A program made the translations under genes and the position numbers. A DNA stretch of 64,000 bases, from the NCBI GenBank assembly GCA_950295325.1, contig OX485804.1, forward strand, positions 746,001 through 810,000. Reading direction: 5' to 3'. The stretch is from Polytrichum commune (lineage: Eukaryota; Streptophyta; Polytrichopsida; Polytrichales; Polytrichaceae). Under the pieces are notes generated by a model, which was not told where the DNA came from, searched no databases, and saw only the letters and a program-made list of their open reading frames with translations. Below, piece after piece: positions 22,318 through 32,954 of this stretch. The first letter of the stretch is position 1; each line of letters opens with the position of its first letter.

Positions 22318-23130
22318 GGATCGGAGCATAGCGTCGCGGCTCCCCGCCGGGCCTCTCCAAGAAGCGAGGAAGGTAGCGCGATGGTCCCCCCCATTTTACC
22401 CGTTCCACCTTTGCCGCCTAAGACCCGGTTCCTGGTGTTAGACCTCAACGGGGTCCTCGTCCAATGCGTTCATTGCCCGAGGACCCCCACGGTGCCCTTT
22501 TGCAAGCCCGAGGACGCGAATTACGACGGGCCGCCCATGTTCATAAAGAGCAAGCTAGTTCACCTCCGCCCGTGGCTTCGGACCTTCCTCCAGATCGCCC
22601 AACAACGATGGTGGGTGGTCGTGTGGAGCTCCATGAAGGCCGAGAACACCAACGCAGTCGTGGAGTTCATCTTCAAGGGCATCGAGCCCCCCTGCATGGT
22701 CCTAGCACAGGAAGCCTGTAGAATATTGTACACACCGGACGGCAAAGTCGTCAAAAAACCAAACAACCCCGCTTCCCCCCAATACCTCAAGGTCTTGAAG
22801 CCCATTTTTTGGGACCAGCGTCCGTCATTGATAGGTGTCCCCTACGACGTTCGTCCCACCCGGGAGAACACGCTCATGGTGGACGACAGCGCCGCAAAGA
22901 ACATGTTGAACCCGACGGCCAACTTAATAGTTTGCCCTACGTGGACGGTCGAGAAGGTCCGGGACCGATTTTTGTTAGACCTTAGTAAATACCTCCAGGC
23001 GCTCAGGGGAAGCGGACTACCTGTAAACAATTTTGTTAGGAATAATCCGATAGGCGAGAGATATTTGGATCCACGAGACCATTTGTACAGAGAGTTGTTC
23101 TCTCACGCGAAATTTAACAAGCTCATTTGA
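22318..23130 (+). CDS. FCP1-like HAD phosphatase exon of the element (copy A)
   Basis: From the acceptor at 22317 the frame is open through an ATG at 22381 to the TGA at 23128-23130 (270 residues). It is phase-compatible with the donor at 21826. The protein shows the FCP1/NIF-type HAD motifs in order. They are FLVLDLNGVL (nucleophile Asp in DLNG, where many members have DxDxT), VVVWSSMKAEN (motif II Ser) and LMVDDSAAKN (acidic motif IV). Such proteins dephosphorylate phosphoserine, in the best known case the RNA polymerase II tail. Alternatively the ATG at 22381 starts a separate gene. The open, in-frame 63 bases between acceptor and ATG favour an exon. An FCP1-like domain as transposon cargo is unusual. 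Confidence 0.65.
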   Translation, partial: GSEHSVAAPRRASPRSEEGSAMVPPILPVPPLPPKTRFLVLDLNGVLVQCVHCPRTPTVPFCKPEDANYDGPPMFIKSKLVHLRPWLRTFLQIAQQRWWVVVWSSMKAENTNAVVEFIFKGIEPPCMVLAQEACRILYTPDGKVVKKPNNPASPQYLKVLKPIFWDQRPSLIGVPYDVRPTRENTLMVDDSAAKNMLNPTANLIVCPTWTVEKVRDRFLLDLSKYLQALRGSGLPVNNFVRNNPIGERYLDPRDHLYRELFSHAKFNKLI

Positions 23131-23136
23131 GGCAGT

Positions 23137-23139
<3 letters not shown>

Positions 23140-23182
<43 letters not shown>
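23140..23182 (+). repeat. (GT)n microsatellite
   Basis: An almost uninterrupted GT dinucleotide run of about 40 bases just after the phosphatase stop. Confidence 0.95.
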
Positions 23183-23185
<3 letters not shown>

Positions 23186-23296
23186 CGCCCGCCCACTTTG
23201 TGTAATATATGCTTCATATGTATCTTGATTTTCACGCGCTCTATCAAACCCTCCTCCCTTGGGTTTTGTTTCGTTTCCTTTTTTGAGCCAGCGTTT

Positions 23297-24097
23297 GGAG
23301 CCCTCGATTGACATCGTCAGTGAGTCAGAGTTGGGGAGCTTCTTCTACGAGACCGTTTACGACGCCGCGTCAACCATTGACTACTCCAAGGAGCCTCTTG
23401 ACGCCGGCGTCGTCGATAGCCCCCCACCCAAGCAAATCTTCCGGCGATCTCCGTCCCCGTCGCCGCTCAAGGGCATAAATCGCAAATGCGTCCGGACGTC
23501 CCCCTCTCGGCCCGGCGGCAGTAGTACACCTCAACGGCGGCTGCGGATGGACGCTCGGCCTACGAAGAGCGGCACCCTTCCTATTCCTTTGCGGGACGCA
23601 TTGCCCCTCCTCGCCGACTCCGACGGGAACGCCCCCGGTGACAAGGTGAACCCCCCCCCCCCCCCTTCACATGGTTAACCGCGCATTACAATCATCCCGC
23701 ACTTAAAAAATGAACGTGTGACACGTTTGGGTCTTCCTCCCTAAACTAACACATGTGGTCTTGCATTGACGCGTTGCAGGTTGCTCCCTCCCGTAAACCT
23801 ATGCGGTCTAGTATGTCCGTCGAGTTGGAGCGTTTCTACTCCATGACCAGAAATGCAAGACAGTCCACTTCATCGTATTCGAATTCTTCGTCGTATTATT
23901 CGGGCGGCCGACGGAATCCAAAATGTGTTATTGTTGGCACTCACCCCAAGAATGGCTATAGTCGCGGGGTGGAGATTTTCAGGAATGTTGAAGCAATGAG
24001 AGCAAAAGAAGCCGCAGCAAAAGAAAAAGAGGCAAAAGCAAAAGAAGCAAAAGAAAAAAAAGCAAAAGAGATAGAGGCAGTCTCCGAGGCTACATAG
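23297..24097 (+). CDS. two-exon basic/charged protein at the right end of element A
   Basis: The first exon begins after an acceptor-like ttttgagccag at 23296 (RLEPSIDIVSESEL) and ends at GACAAG|gtgaac near 23645. The second begins after gcgttgcag at 23779 (VAPSRKPM) and stops at TAG 24095-24097; the junction is phase 0. The first part is Pro/Ser/Arg-rich. The second is Ser/Tyr-rich and ends in a long Lys/Glu/Ala repeat, probably a helix. The intron holds a decayed palindrome (gtttgggtcttcctccctaaac, about 23725), as do most introns of this gene. No start codon or donor linking it to the phosphatase exon was found, so it may be a separate gene or an alternative 3' part. Function unknown. Confidence 0.45.
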
Positions 24098-24585
24098 GCC
24101 ATAGTAGGTGTAGGGTTTTGGACCATAGGCAATATGATTTTGGGTCGCACTATCCAATGGATGTGTGGTGTTAGCATGCTATGCATTTTACGTGCCATAC
24201 TTTGTATGTTTTTCTTTTTGCAATAATATAAGTGTCACATGATTTTGCCTTCAATATGGTCTAAGGTTTGGAGTGCCTTATTGTGTGCATTAATATGAAT
24301 GTTTTAAGATTTCCCCTTGAATAAGATCTATGGTTTGGAGTGCCCTACCTAAACCATACATTACAAGCTCTCATATTTTGTGTGCATTAATATGAATGTT
24401 TTAAGATGTCCCCTTCAATTTGGTCTAAGGTTTCGATTGCCCACCCTAAACCATCACAAATATGAGTTATTAATGGGGTTCTTGGTCTAAACAACCGCTT
24501 CAAAGTGTTCGCATCTTACAACTTTCACCAATATGTGTTCCATTTATCCTTGTTCTTATTTCTATGAATGTCTCAAAATGCCCAA
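24098..24585. other. right subterminal region of element A
   Basis: Non-coding. Several degenerate inverted units of the form ggtttgga.tgcc..cctaaacc (about 24265, 24330, 24430) look like worn versions of the element's palindrome. One block resembles 14645-14730 in the central spacer. Confidence 0.5.
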
Positions 24586-24613
24586 AAAGTCTCAATTTAA
24601 CGAATATAGTGTT
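24586..24613 (-). repeat. right terminal inverted repeat of element A
   Basis: Exact reverse complement of 7944-7971; the outermost bases read AATATAGTGTT and are followed by the ACCA duplication. Confidence 0.92.
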
Positions 24614-24617
24614 ACCA
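24614..24617. other. target-site duplication of element A, right copy (ACCA)
   Basis: Matches 7940-7943 at the other end. Confidence 0.8.
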
Positions 24618-27340
24618 ATTTGAATGGCCATAGACATATGTTAGGACACGAATGGTTGTCACGTACTAACCCTCAACCATATCTACTATTCATGGCCGAG
24701 GGTAGTGGATTTCCATATCTTATGTACATTGTGTACAATTAGACCATTGTATGAAAGAGACTCTCCCTTGGTACCTCAAAGAAAGTGCGTACGTCCTCCA
24801 CTTGATATCATTGAAGGCCACGGTAATATGTGGTTTATTATGGCGCCAATAATGAATACCAAGAACACACAAATTATATTAATAATTGCACGCTTCAAAA
24901 GTAATCATTGAGCATTCATCTACCTTAGAGGACATTATGATCAATTCATCTCAAGTGGATCACTCGAGTATGCATATACTACGTTTCTCATTCAACCTCC
25001 ATGTGAGATTCTAGAATGTCTCAACCACTGTGGGGTTCCCATGTGGCGCATATCTTAATAATCCAACATAATTTGTAGTCCTAAAATCATGCCAAAATGT
25101 TACTTTGATACTGGAATTACAAAAATTATATCTTTGTCTATTCATCCATATTGGGACTATAATAATATAATTATTTATGTATTTTACCTTAGTGGTAATA
25201 AATATTCAAAATAGTGTGAAATATCAATAATTTAGCATGGGACAACCTAATTGCACATAAGATAAACATATCTAATTCAAATACATATCTTGATTTAGCA
25301 CCTATTTTTGGATGATATGTGGTTAGGTGTGGATCCAAGAAGGGACACCAAACAAATACATGTTTAACAAAATATTGTACTACTTGATGTAAATATATTA
25401 AGCATTCTAGGCTCAATAGTTGGGGGACCTATATGACCATTGAATGGGCACACAAATCTTTAATTTGATAATGCACAAGATATTCATATGAGCTCCAAAT
25501 ATTATGAGGACAGTGGTTGCAACCTCAATTTGGATTTGCTAACCATCACATTACAATTGTGTATTTTATATCCTACGAGAACTGGGCTAGCCGGAAAGAA
25601 TTACTTTCTAGGACCCATCTACTTTATGTTTGAAGTTTCGCATGTGCTTAAGATTGATTGCTAAGTTCCCAATCCTATGAGAGGATTGTTTGGAGTGCAT
25701 TTCTGTCAATGTTGATTTTGGAATTTTCATGGACAACTTTTGAGGTCAAAATGGGATTTATATGTCTAACCTTGGAACATGAGAGATGAGCTATTTTGAA
25801 GGAAAAGATGGACATGAATTACCTTTTAAATGTTAATATTCTAACAATTGAAGGGGTGGGGGGGATGCACAAGAAAATGCCAAAAATACCTTTAACCAAT
25901 CAAATTCATCTAGAAAATGAGTGCTTATTTGATCCACTACATGGGAACCACTTAATAGTTGAGCACCTTCACAAATTCTCATACCAAATTGTGCATCTTC
26001 ATAGAAAAGTTAGTTCATTTTTTACTTTTAAAATCTTATGTGAACAATCATTTGTTTATATTGGAATAGGCTCCAAGTTATTGAGATAAAGTCAACTTCA
26101 TGTATTGATGCATGGAGATTTGTGAGTGTGTCTTCTTATTTAATGGGCGCAATAATTTGTTTTGTGAAGTAATTTTGGTCCAATATTGCAATGAATAGAG
26201 CCCTACTACAATATTCATCGTTATTGGGTACACGCACACTATGACACTACAAGTATTTGATATGCCATTGAAAAAGAACAAGTTTCCAACCATCCATGAC
26301 TATATTTAGACGATGTTTAGGTGTGATTTGGTCGTTTCAACATTCGGAACAAGTTTCATTACATAAATGTTAGGATGGAGAATACACCAAATTTTGATTT
26401 AATAATTTGTACAATCAGGAAATTTGCATGGCAACTGTGCAACCAAGGTCATGACTCAATTCTCTATACCAGGGAGGGTCATAAATTTTGGACCACTGTA
26501 GAGCCTTTGTGTAAAGTCGATGTAGGGAGCAACATTGACTTGGCTACCGCACCACGTGAAATGAAGATGGACCATGTAAGGTGGGATGAATTCTTGGATT
26601 GCTGGTGATTGGAGATCAAAGATAGTATTAAGAATGCTTAGTTTTTTTGGCTTCCTAAGGGGGTCTTTAAAGACTTAATAGGTATGTATCATTAACATGA
26701 ATTTGTTTGTAAAACAAATCTTATATCTATCAACCCTTTGTTATGATACAACATTCTTTTTCTTCTTGAATACAAATAGAAGTTGGCTATTCTCCCCTTT
26801 CCCATTTCATGTTCCCTAAATCCATATGCGGATCTACATATAGAGTTGACTCCCTTATCAATTGCTAAGTGAGCAATCAACTCCCTAATCGACTACTGAT
26901 GGGAGCAATCAACTTCCCACTTAGCTCATAATGGGAGGAGTCGAGTGCCTAATCGACTTATAGTGGGAACAAATGGCTAAAGGGCCGATTGTTGACAGGC
27001 AGTCGACTGATGCATCGACTGGCAGAGTAGTATCAATTGTGGAGGTCGACTTTGTGGTGATAATGTAAAAATAACATCATGTGGTAAATAAGATTGTTAC
27101 CAATGTAACGTCCTTTGGGAGTCATGCCCAAATATGACGCCATCATGTCATTTGTGTCATGTTCTTTTTCTCATCCCTGCTATGAATAAGTGCAATTATC
27201 ACTTGTGGTTGAGATGTGAAATAAATCAACAATGTGCAAGTTTTGAGTGTGGAGATTGTTTCCTTGTGATGTGGATATGAGCATTTTAATAATTATGGTA
27301 AAATAATTATTACTAATAAGTTATTTACAAATGAGATAGG
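24618..27340. other. intergenic spacer, no gene seen
   Basis: AT-rich. Open frames up to about 97 codons (for example 25796-26089 and 26375-26608) show no recognisable domain. Near 26880-27050 the words aatcgact and gtcgact recur, which may be repeat debris. Confidence 0.5.
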
Positions 27341-27348
27341 ATCACAAG

Positions 27349-27951
27349 CCCGGGTACGCAACTCCCATATTATACGCAGGGGGCATCGTACTTAAAACGG
27401 CTTAGAGGACGGCTTTTGTAAAAATTATATCAAATTATATCAAATTATATCAAATTAAAATGATCAAAAAGTTGGGTGAAGACCAAATTAAATAAAATGA
27501 GATGAAAAAAAGTTGGATAAAGACCAAATTAAATAAAATGAGATGAAAAAAGTTGGGTGAAGACCAAATTAAATAAATGAGATGAAAAAAAAGTTGATTG
27601 CATATTTATTAAGCCTCCCATTAAAATTATAAGCCACGAATAGTTGCCTCCCATTAAAATTATAATTCATTCACAATGTTAAAATTTTATTATAAAGTCC
27701 AAAAAGTTGGGTAGTTTGAACTTTGACCTATGGTACCTTTATTTAAAAAAATCATATAATTAGGTTTTTAATGCAATTATATGCTTCAAAATACATTCAT
27801 TTCCTATATATAATTACATTTTTGGATTCCTTGTTAGAAGGGCTACAAGGGTTTCCTACATTAAAACAAATTGTATCACTCAATATTGAACTAAAACGCA
27901 TTATAAGTGATTATAATCAGGACCATATAATACGGGAGTTGCGTACCCGGG
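27349..27951. mobile_element. 603-bp non-autonomous TIR element, hAT-like by TSD
   Basis: The ends are inverted repeats starting CCCGGGTACGCAACTCCC with one mismatch a little further in. They are flanked by an 8-bp duplication ATCACAAG (27341-27348 and 27952-27959). Inside are three short caaattatat repeats and three units of about 40 bp (gttgggtgaagaccaaattaaat...). There is no coding capacity. An 8-bp duplication fits hAT elements; the GC-rich terminus is atypical. Confidence 0.85.
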
Positions 27952-28039
27952 ATCACAAGTACAATCAATCAAACCAAGTAGATAATGAATTACCTATGTG
28001 CCTAGTGAGAAAAACGCGTCCACTCGATATAGGTGGCTC

Positions 28040-28232
28040 TATAATCTTCTTTTTCTTTTGAGATAGAAGGCCGACAAGCCAACACCAAAGCACAGGAGGC
28101 AGTTGACCACCTGACAAGTTTTCCGTCAAGTAGAGAGGAAATTTCATAGCTGGGAATCGAACCGCCAACCTCTTCCTTGAGATTTAGGTATCTCTCCACC
28201 ATCACCCGGTAGTTTAGGGTCATCTCGGACCA
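28040..28232 (-). mobile_element. tRNA-derived SINE
   Basis: On the minus strand it has a perfect RNA polymerase III B box, GGTTCGATTCC (28153-28163), and an A-box-like ggtggagagata about 30 bases upstream. It ends in an A-rich tail (caaaagaaaaagaag). A 9-bp duplication AGGTGGCTC flanks it (28031-28039 and 28233-28241). Confidence 0.8.
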
Positions 28233-28241
28233 AGGTGGCTC

Positions 28242-30505
28242 AAGAGCTACATAGTCACCACATCAAACCAAAGGTTACTGCCACAATCAATGTGTTGAAA
28301 CCGACAAAATTGCAATAGACAATCCATGTAATTAATTGTTACACCAATAATTTTTTTTTAAACATATAAAAAAATACACTCAATATAAAAGTACTATTGT
28401 CATGAAAAGATTTAATTATCAAAACATGGTCCCAAAGTATATATAATGGGAAGCAAACAAGTGAACCCAACTCTGACAACCGTATACAATACGACATTAG
28501 CCCAATGCAAAGGAACATGACCCTGAGAACACACCCCTAATGACAAAACATAGGCTCAGGGACCATGTGATAGACATCAATCAAAATCATGGCTCCTTTC
28601 ATGTCATTACGGCTTATTTACCCAGTTCAAAAGAACACCATTTCAACTACACTAAATATTGCACTTAGTGTCACCAATTTTATTTGTCTTGCTAAATACT
28701 AACTGTAAACCGTCCGTGCAGTGTCGCCAACACTACATGTAAACCTAACATTATTTGTCATCCCTTGTAAAAGAATCTGGGCATTTTAGATATACGATGT
28801 TGCAAATAAGGTCACTTGCTGCGTGCATTTTCAATGTAAATTTCAATCATCCATGACAACATTCCATTACAAAAATGTTAGGATGTAGAATATACTAAAC
28901 ATTGTTTCAATAATCGGCTTGAAATCAATCCAAAATTCCATCTTCCACTGTGGCATGACAACACTTGTTCACAAATGCGTCATTAAGCGTCATCCAAAAT
29001 ACACAGTGACATAAAATACCATGTGACATTCAATACAACATTCAGGGTAGTGCCCGAGACTCTTGAGTCATAGCCACTCATGACTACTAATGGTTCTACC
29101 TACTGGGCTACTACCTAGTCCAGAATTCTTGAGTCGAGAGTCGAGGGGATATGCCCAAGTCAATTATCGGTCAGTCTAGCTAGTCACTAAGCAGTGGACT
29201 TCAAAATGTGGGCACCCGGAGTCAGCTCAACATATATTATACTACCAGTCTATCTATCTATCTATCTATATATATATATATACATATACCACCTGAAGGT
29301 TCTGAAGACTTGACAAGACTCAAATTCCACTCCAGTCTGCCCCATGCCAACTTCAAATGTCAACCTCTCACCTTTCATATGTAAGTCAACCTGTCAAACC
29401 GTATTTGGCCATTGGAAAGGAAAAGGAACAAGAGTCTACCACAACTCCATGTGCTACATTAACTATGATATTTAGTGTCACCACTTCTCATTGTCTTGCT
29501 CAATGCTAATTGTAAACCGTGGTATAGTGTCACCCGACACTTAATGTTAACCCAACATTCTTTGTCATTCCTTGTAAATTTTTTGGATGATCATGGATTC
29601 ACAGTGTTGCAATTACAGTCACTTACCAGGTGATGTTTCATCCAAATTTCAATCACCCATGACAATATATTCATCACAAGTTGGCGACAAGAGAAAGTAG
29701 GGTTTTGACCAATGGATGAACTCATCCATCATCCGTGACAATGTTTGCTCACTTATTCATAAGAAGGGTCATCGGAGAAGTTCCATAGTGACATAAAATA
29801 TCATATGACACTAAATATCATATTTAGTGTAGTGAGACGTTCTGACTTCAAAAACATACTGCTACAGTAGTCCTAACCCATCCACCTTAATTTCGGTCCT
29901 CCTGGAGTGATTTTCTAGGCAAATTGCCAGCCCTCTCCAAGGAATCTTTAATATCTACCTCAAAATGTTATAAAATAACTGAAAGACAGGACCTTTTCAC
30001 CGATTGCCCTTGTTCATTGATATGGTATAATATTGGCTTCGCCTCATAGATGGAGAAGAGAGTACGTAGGTTCATGTTCATGTTTGAATTGGGGTCGAAA
30101 CCGTGTTGACATTGTTTAGATTTGAATGTTTGATGCTTTGCGATTGAATTTGATGAGTAAAACAATAAAAATAAAAATAAACTGTTGGGTATCTGTGAAA
30201 GATTGTCAAATGAATTGTAGGATGTTGGATAGATTTGATAATAAAGTATGCCATTATGAAATGGGGATGAAACTTGGCATGGGAATAAATATTGGTATCA
30301 AAAGATTGGGTGAGCTGTTCTTAGCAAACCCATTACGTAAATGGCCCTAGAACATACACTGCTCCTGAATATCAAACACATGCCTCACTACTTAAGTAAC
30401 TAAATTAAGCCCCCTTACCAAGTTACTAACACGACAAACCCAACAATAGGTGTCCTATCAAAGACAAGTACACTCCACACTCCTAAATGTAATATCGACC
30501 CCCTA
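28242..30505. other. intergenic spacer with a short microsatellite
   Basis: No coding signal. A tctatctatc/tatatata microsatellite lies at about 29256-29282. Two sub-blocks near 28640-28870 and 29450-29670 share wording (accatttc..cactaaat..tagtgtcacca, tgtaaaccgt) and are probably an old direct repeat. Confidence 0.5.
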
Positions 30506-30509
30506 AATG

Positions 30510-30830
30510 TCACACCTTCCCTTACATCCCGAAACCCTAGGAAACGGATGTGCTTAGTTTAAGTCTCACTCCTTATTGTCACGTTTCCCTCCCATACATC
30601 ATGGGTGTTGACATCACAATAAACCGCCGAAGAATTCAAACCACACGCTTCCACGCATCACGTTGTCATCATTTTAGTTATTTGTCATTACTGCAAGGTT
30701 GACTTTGTGCTATTCCATAGTGTCACATGCTACACTAATTCTCTCTCATCACCACGCTTCCATGTTAACACTACAGAACTCCTCAACATCACGTGCACTT
30801 TGGTGGCTCCGAGCGTGATATTACGGAGTT
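30510..30830 (-). repeat. dispersed repeat, copy 2 (inverted partner of 3560-3910)
   Basis: Contains aaaccctaggaaacggatgtgc, catcatgggtgttgacat and cacgtgcactttggtggc, matching the partner in reverse complement with many differences. Confidence 0.65.
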
Positions 30831-31248
30831 TGTGGTCCGTGGACCTCCTTTACGCGATGAACCGTGTGTGTGTGTGTGTTTGTTAACAACATCAAATGGT
30901 GAGGACTCAATTAGGCCACCAACTTGGCCCAGTGTCGGGTCAACTTTAGAGGCCGGAATGAGAGTGCTGTTGACTTCCTGACGTTCCTGGAAAGACCCGT
31001 CGCTCGCTCGCTCGTCCTCCGAGCGGAAATGTACCAGCTAGCCTAGCGGACGCATGGGTGATTGCAGCCTAGGAAAGTGGCCGCGGAGCGAAAGTTGGAC
31101 CTCCGGAATCGCTGGAGCTCCATGCAAGAATCTCGACCTCGGAGGGAGGCCATCGGAAGGGGCCGCTGGCAAGCTGGTCTTGCCTGCAGCGGCTCCGAGG
31201 TTAGGTTAGGTGCAGTCCGCTGGACCCACAAGTATCCCCACCCACGCT

Positions 31249-31257
31249 ACATAAATG
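31249..31257 (+). promoter_or_regulatory. TATA-like element of the dirigent gene
   Basis: acATAAATg about 180 bases upstream of the ATG, in a GC-richer block than its surroundings. It is the best TATA-like site available; the position fits a leader of roughly 150 bases. Confidence 0.4.
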
Positions 31258-31433
31258 CTCCACGGAATTCGACATGGCACCAATGTTTTGAACCATTCAC
31301 TAGTCTACTGCTCTCACCGTCTGCAGCGTGAATCATAGATGAACCTCCACTCCAGATAAATTTGCTTCTCCAATCGTTCATCTGAGCCGCTTTCAGGTTA
31401 CAGTTTCGATCGATCGATCCATCCATCAAGATC

Positions 31434-32048
31434 ATGGCTTCTTCGACAACAACCCAAAGTTCACGTGGACTGACACTCAAGGTGGTGCTGGTCGCCACCT
31501 TGATGGTGTTGGTGGCGTTCATAAATGCGGTGCCCGCGAGCGCAACAGGAACAGCACGGTGGGAGAGAGAACTTGACGAGGCGAAGAGCTGGACCAAGAA
31601 GCACCCGAAGAGGCTGGTGATGTACGGGCAGGAGATCGAAGCGGCACTCGTGAACGGGACCTCTCGGTACCTCGTGGACAATTCGCTCGGCACGCTCGCG
31701 ATCCTCAGCCAGAACTTGACTCGCACCACGAGCAAGAACTCCACCGTCCTCGGCAAGCAGTACGGGACCGTGAACTCGTTCGGAGAGGTCGTGGACGGGG
31801 CGTTGTGGCTGTACGCGGACATCGATCACCAGATGAAGACGAAGAAGTACTCGGGCTCGTTCTCTCTGCAGGGAGCTTACAACGCCTTCGAGACGTACAG
31901 GACGCTGCCTATCATCAGCGGCACAGGTGACTTTGCGGGCGCCAAAGGGTGGGCGAACGTCTCGACCGTGAGCATCATCATCGGAGGCACCACGGCGGTC
32001 GTCGAGTACATCAACGTCATTAAGTATGTGGTTCACTTCAAGTATTGA
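31434..32048 (+). CDS. dirigent-like secreted protein
   Basis: An intronless frame of 204 residues, GC-rich in third positions. The N-terminus has a hydrophobic segment (about residues 15-36) ending in an AXA-type site (VPASATG), a typical secretion signal. The rest fits the dirigent beta-barrel family (about 180-200 residues). The YGQ strand near residue 64 is present, followed by a GTVNSFG...ALWLYADI strand. It then has a KYSGSFSLQGAY block and the hallmark RTLPIISGTGDFAGAKGWA, equivalent to the VVGGTGxFRxARGYA motif. Several N-glycosylation sequons (NGT, NLT, NST) fit an apoplastic protein. Dirigent proteins guide stereoselective phenoxy-radical coupling; in seed-free plants substrates are mostly unknown. 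Allene-oxide-cyclase-like barrels are the nearest alternative. Decayed copies of its 3' part follow downstream. Confidence 0.8.
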   Translation: MASSTTTQSSRGLTLKVVLVATLMVLVAFINAVPASATGTARWERELDEAKSWTKKHPKRLVMYGQEIEAALVNGTSRYLVDNSLGTLAILSQNLTRTTSKNSTVLGKQYGTVNSFGEVVDGALWLYADIDHQMKTKKYSGSFSLQGAYNAFETYRTLPIISGTGDFAGAKGWANVSTVSIIIGGTTAVVEYINVIKYVVHFKY

Positions 32049-32429
32049 TGATGATGGAAAACGGAACGATGAAGGACAATCTTCGATCTCCTTAACTGTA
32101 GAAACATAGCTCACAATTCAAGATCATGCTGATTAAGGGTTGCATCCCTTATACAGTTGCATCTTCATTCCAGAAGGCGCCATGATTCAATGGTCACCAT
32201 GAGTCTAAATTGAGGGAATTTGTGTCATGTGAAGCTGAAACAGCTTGCCACTCGGTTCTTCATTCTTGTGTAACCATATTCTTTGCGGATTCAATAATGA
32301 CAATTTTGTTTGACTTCTGTACTACCGGACACGTAGATCTATGTAGGTGTTCAGTTGATTGGGATCCGTCAATAACAGTATTACTTCTTTCTGATTCTTG
32401 AATAGCCAGCATGATTCATCTTTGATGTC

Positions 32430-32950
32430 ACCAAGGCGGAAGTGGACTACATCATGAACATCATTGAAGTATGTGGTTCACTTCATGTATGTTTTGATGA
32501 TGGAGATGATGAGGGGGACATACAGTATTCGATCACCTAGGAACAAGTTAGGTCACAATTCAAGATGATGCGATTGGGGATTATTTGAAAGGGCGGAATG
32601 ATTCATTGGTTACCACGAGTCCACATGTGGGATCTTGCGTGTGAGGCTGAAACGGCTAGCCACTCGGTTCTCCATTCTTTTGAAACCATATTGGCCGTGG
32701 ATTCGACATCTGACAGAAAATTTGACTTTCAACACATTGATTTTTCTTAAAACATACTGGCATAGAACTAGATGTTCAATTGATACGGAATCTTCAAGGG
32801 TGGTATTTGGATTTTCATCAGATGCATATATAACTAATTAGTCTAGCTACACGAGGGGTGCGCCGAGCTGAGACAGCAACTCTATTCTCCAAGCTTGTGT
32901 AACCATATTATTGGACTCCAGAAGCAAAAGTTATGTTTGACGTCCAGGAC
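32430..32950 (+). pseudogene. decayed tandem copies of the dirigent gene's 3' end
   Basis: 32434-32500 (tggactacatcatgaacat...gtatgtggttcacttca...gatgatgg) repeats the last codons and the stop region of the dirigent gene. The following 330 bases repeat its 3' flank (gctgaaac.gc..gccactcggttct.cattctt). A third, shorter echo lies at about 32860-32950 (gctgagacagcaactctattctccaagcttgtgtaaccatatt). No coding frame survives. Confidence 0.7.
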
Positions 32951-32954
32951 CGTA

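Larger units (their letters stand above)
7944..24613. mobile_element. giant TIR DNA transposon, copy A (16,670 bp, complete)
   Basis: Both ends carry the same perfect 28-bp inverted repeat, starting AACACTATATTCG, flanked by a 4-bp duplication ACCA. The left terminus is shared base for base with copy B at 50771, while the flanks differ, which independently fixes the boundary. Inside are a minus-strand DUF7869-type gene (candidate transposase), a 12-palindrome array in its leader, an AT-rich spacer with a telomeric repeat tract, and a large plus-strand multi-exon gene (BED-like finger, ParB-like, methyltransferase-like, FCP1-like). About 35 copies of a 22-bp palindrome are scattered through introns, leaders and one exon. 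The size is far above ordinary cut-and-paste elements. The TIR contains CACTA from its third base and the TSD is 4 bp; I do not assign it to a named superfamily. Its DUF7869 gene has an internal stop, so copy A is probably non-autonomous. Confidence 0.9.

Noticed and set aside
31461-32114. 217-codon minus-strand frame opposite the dirigent gene
   Set aside because: An Arg/Val-rich shadow of a GC-rich gene on the other strand.
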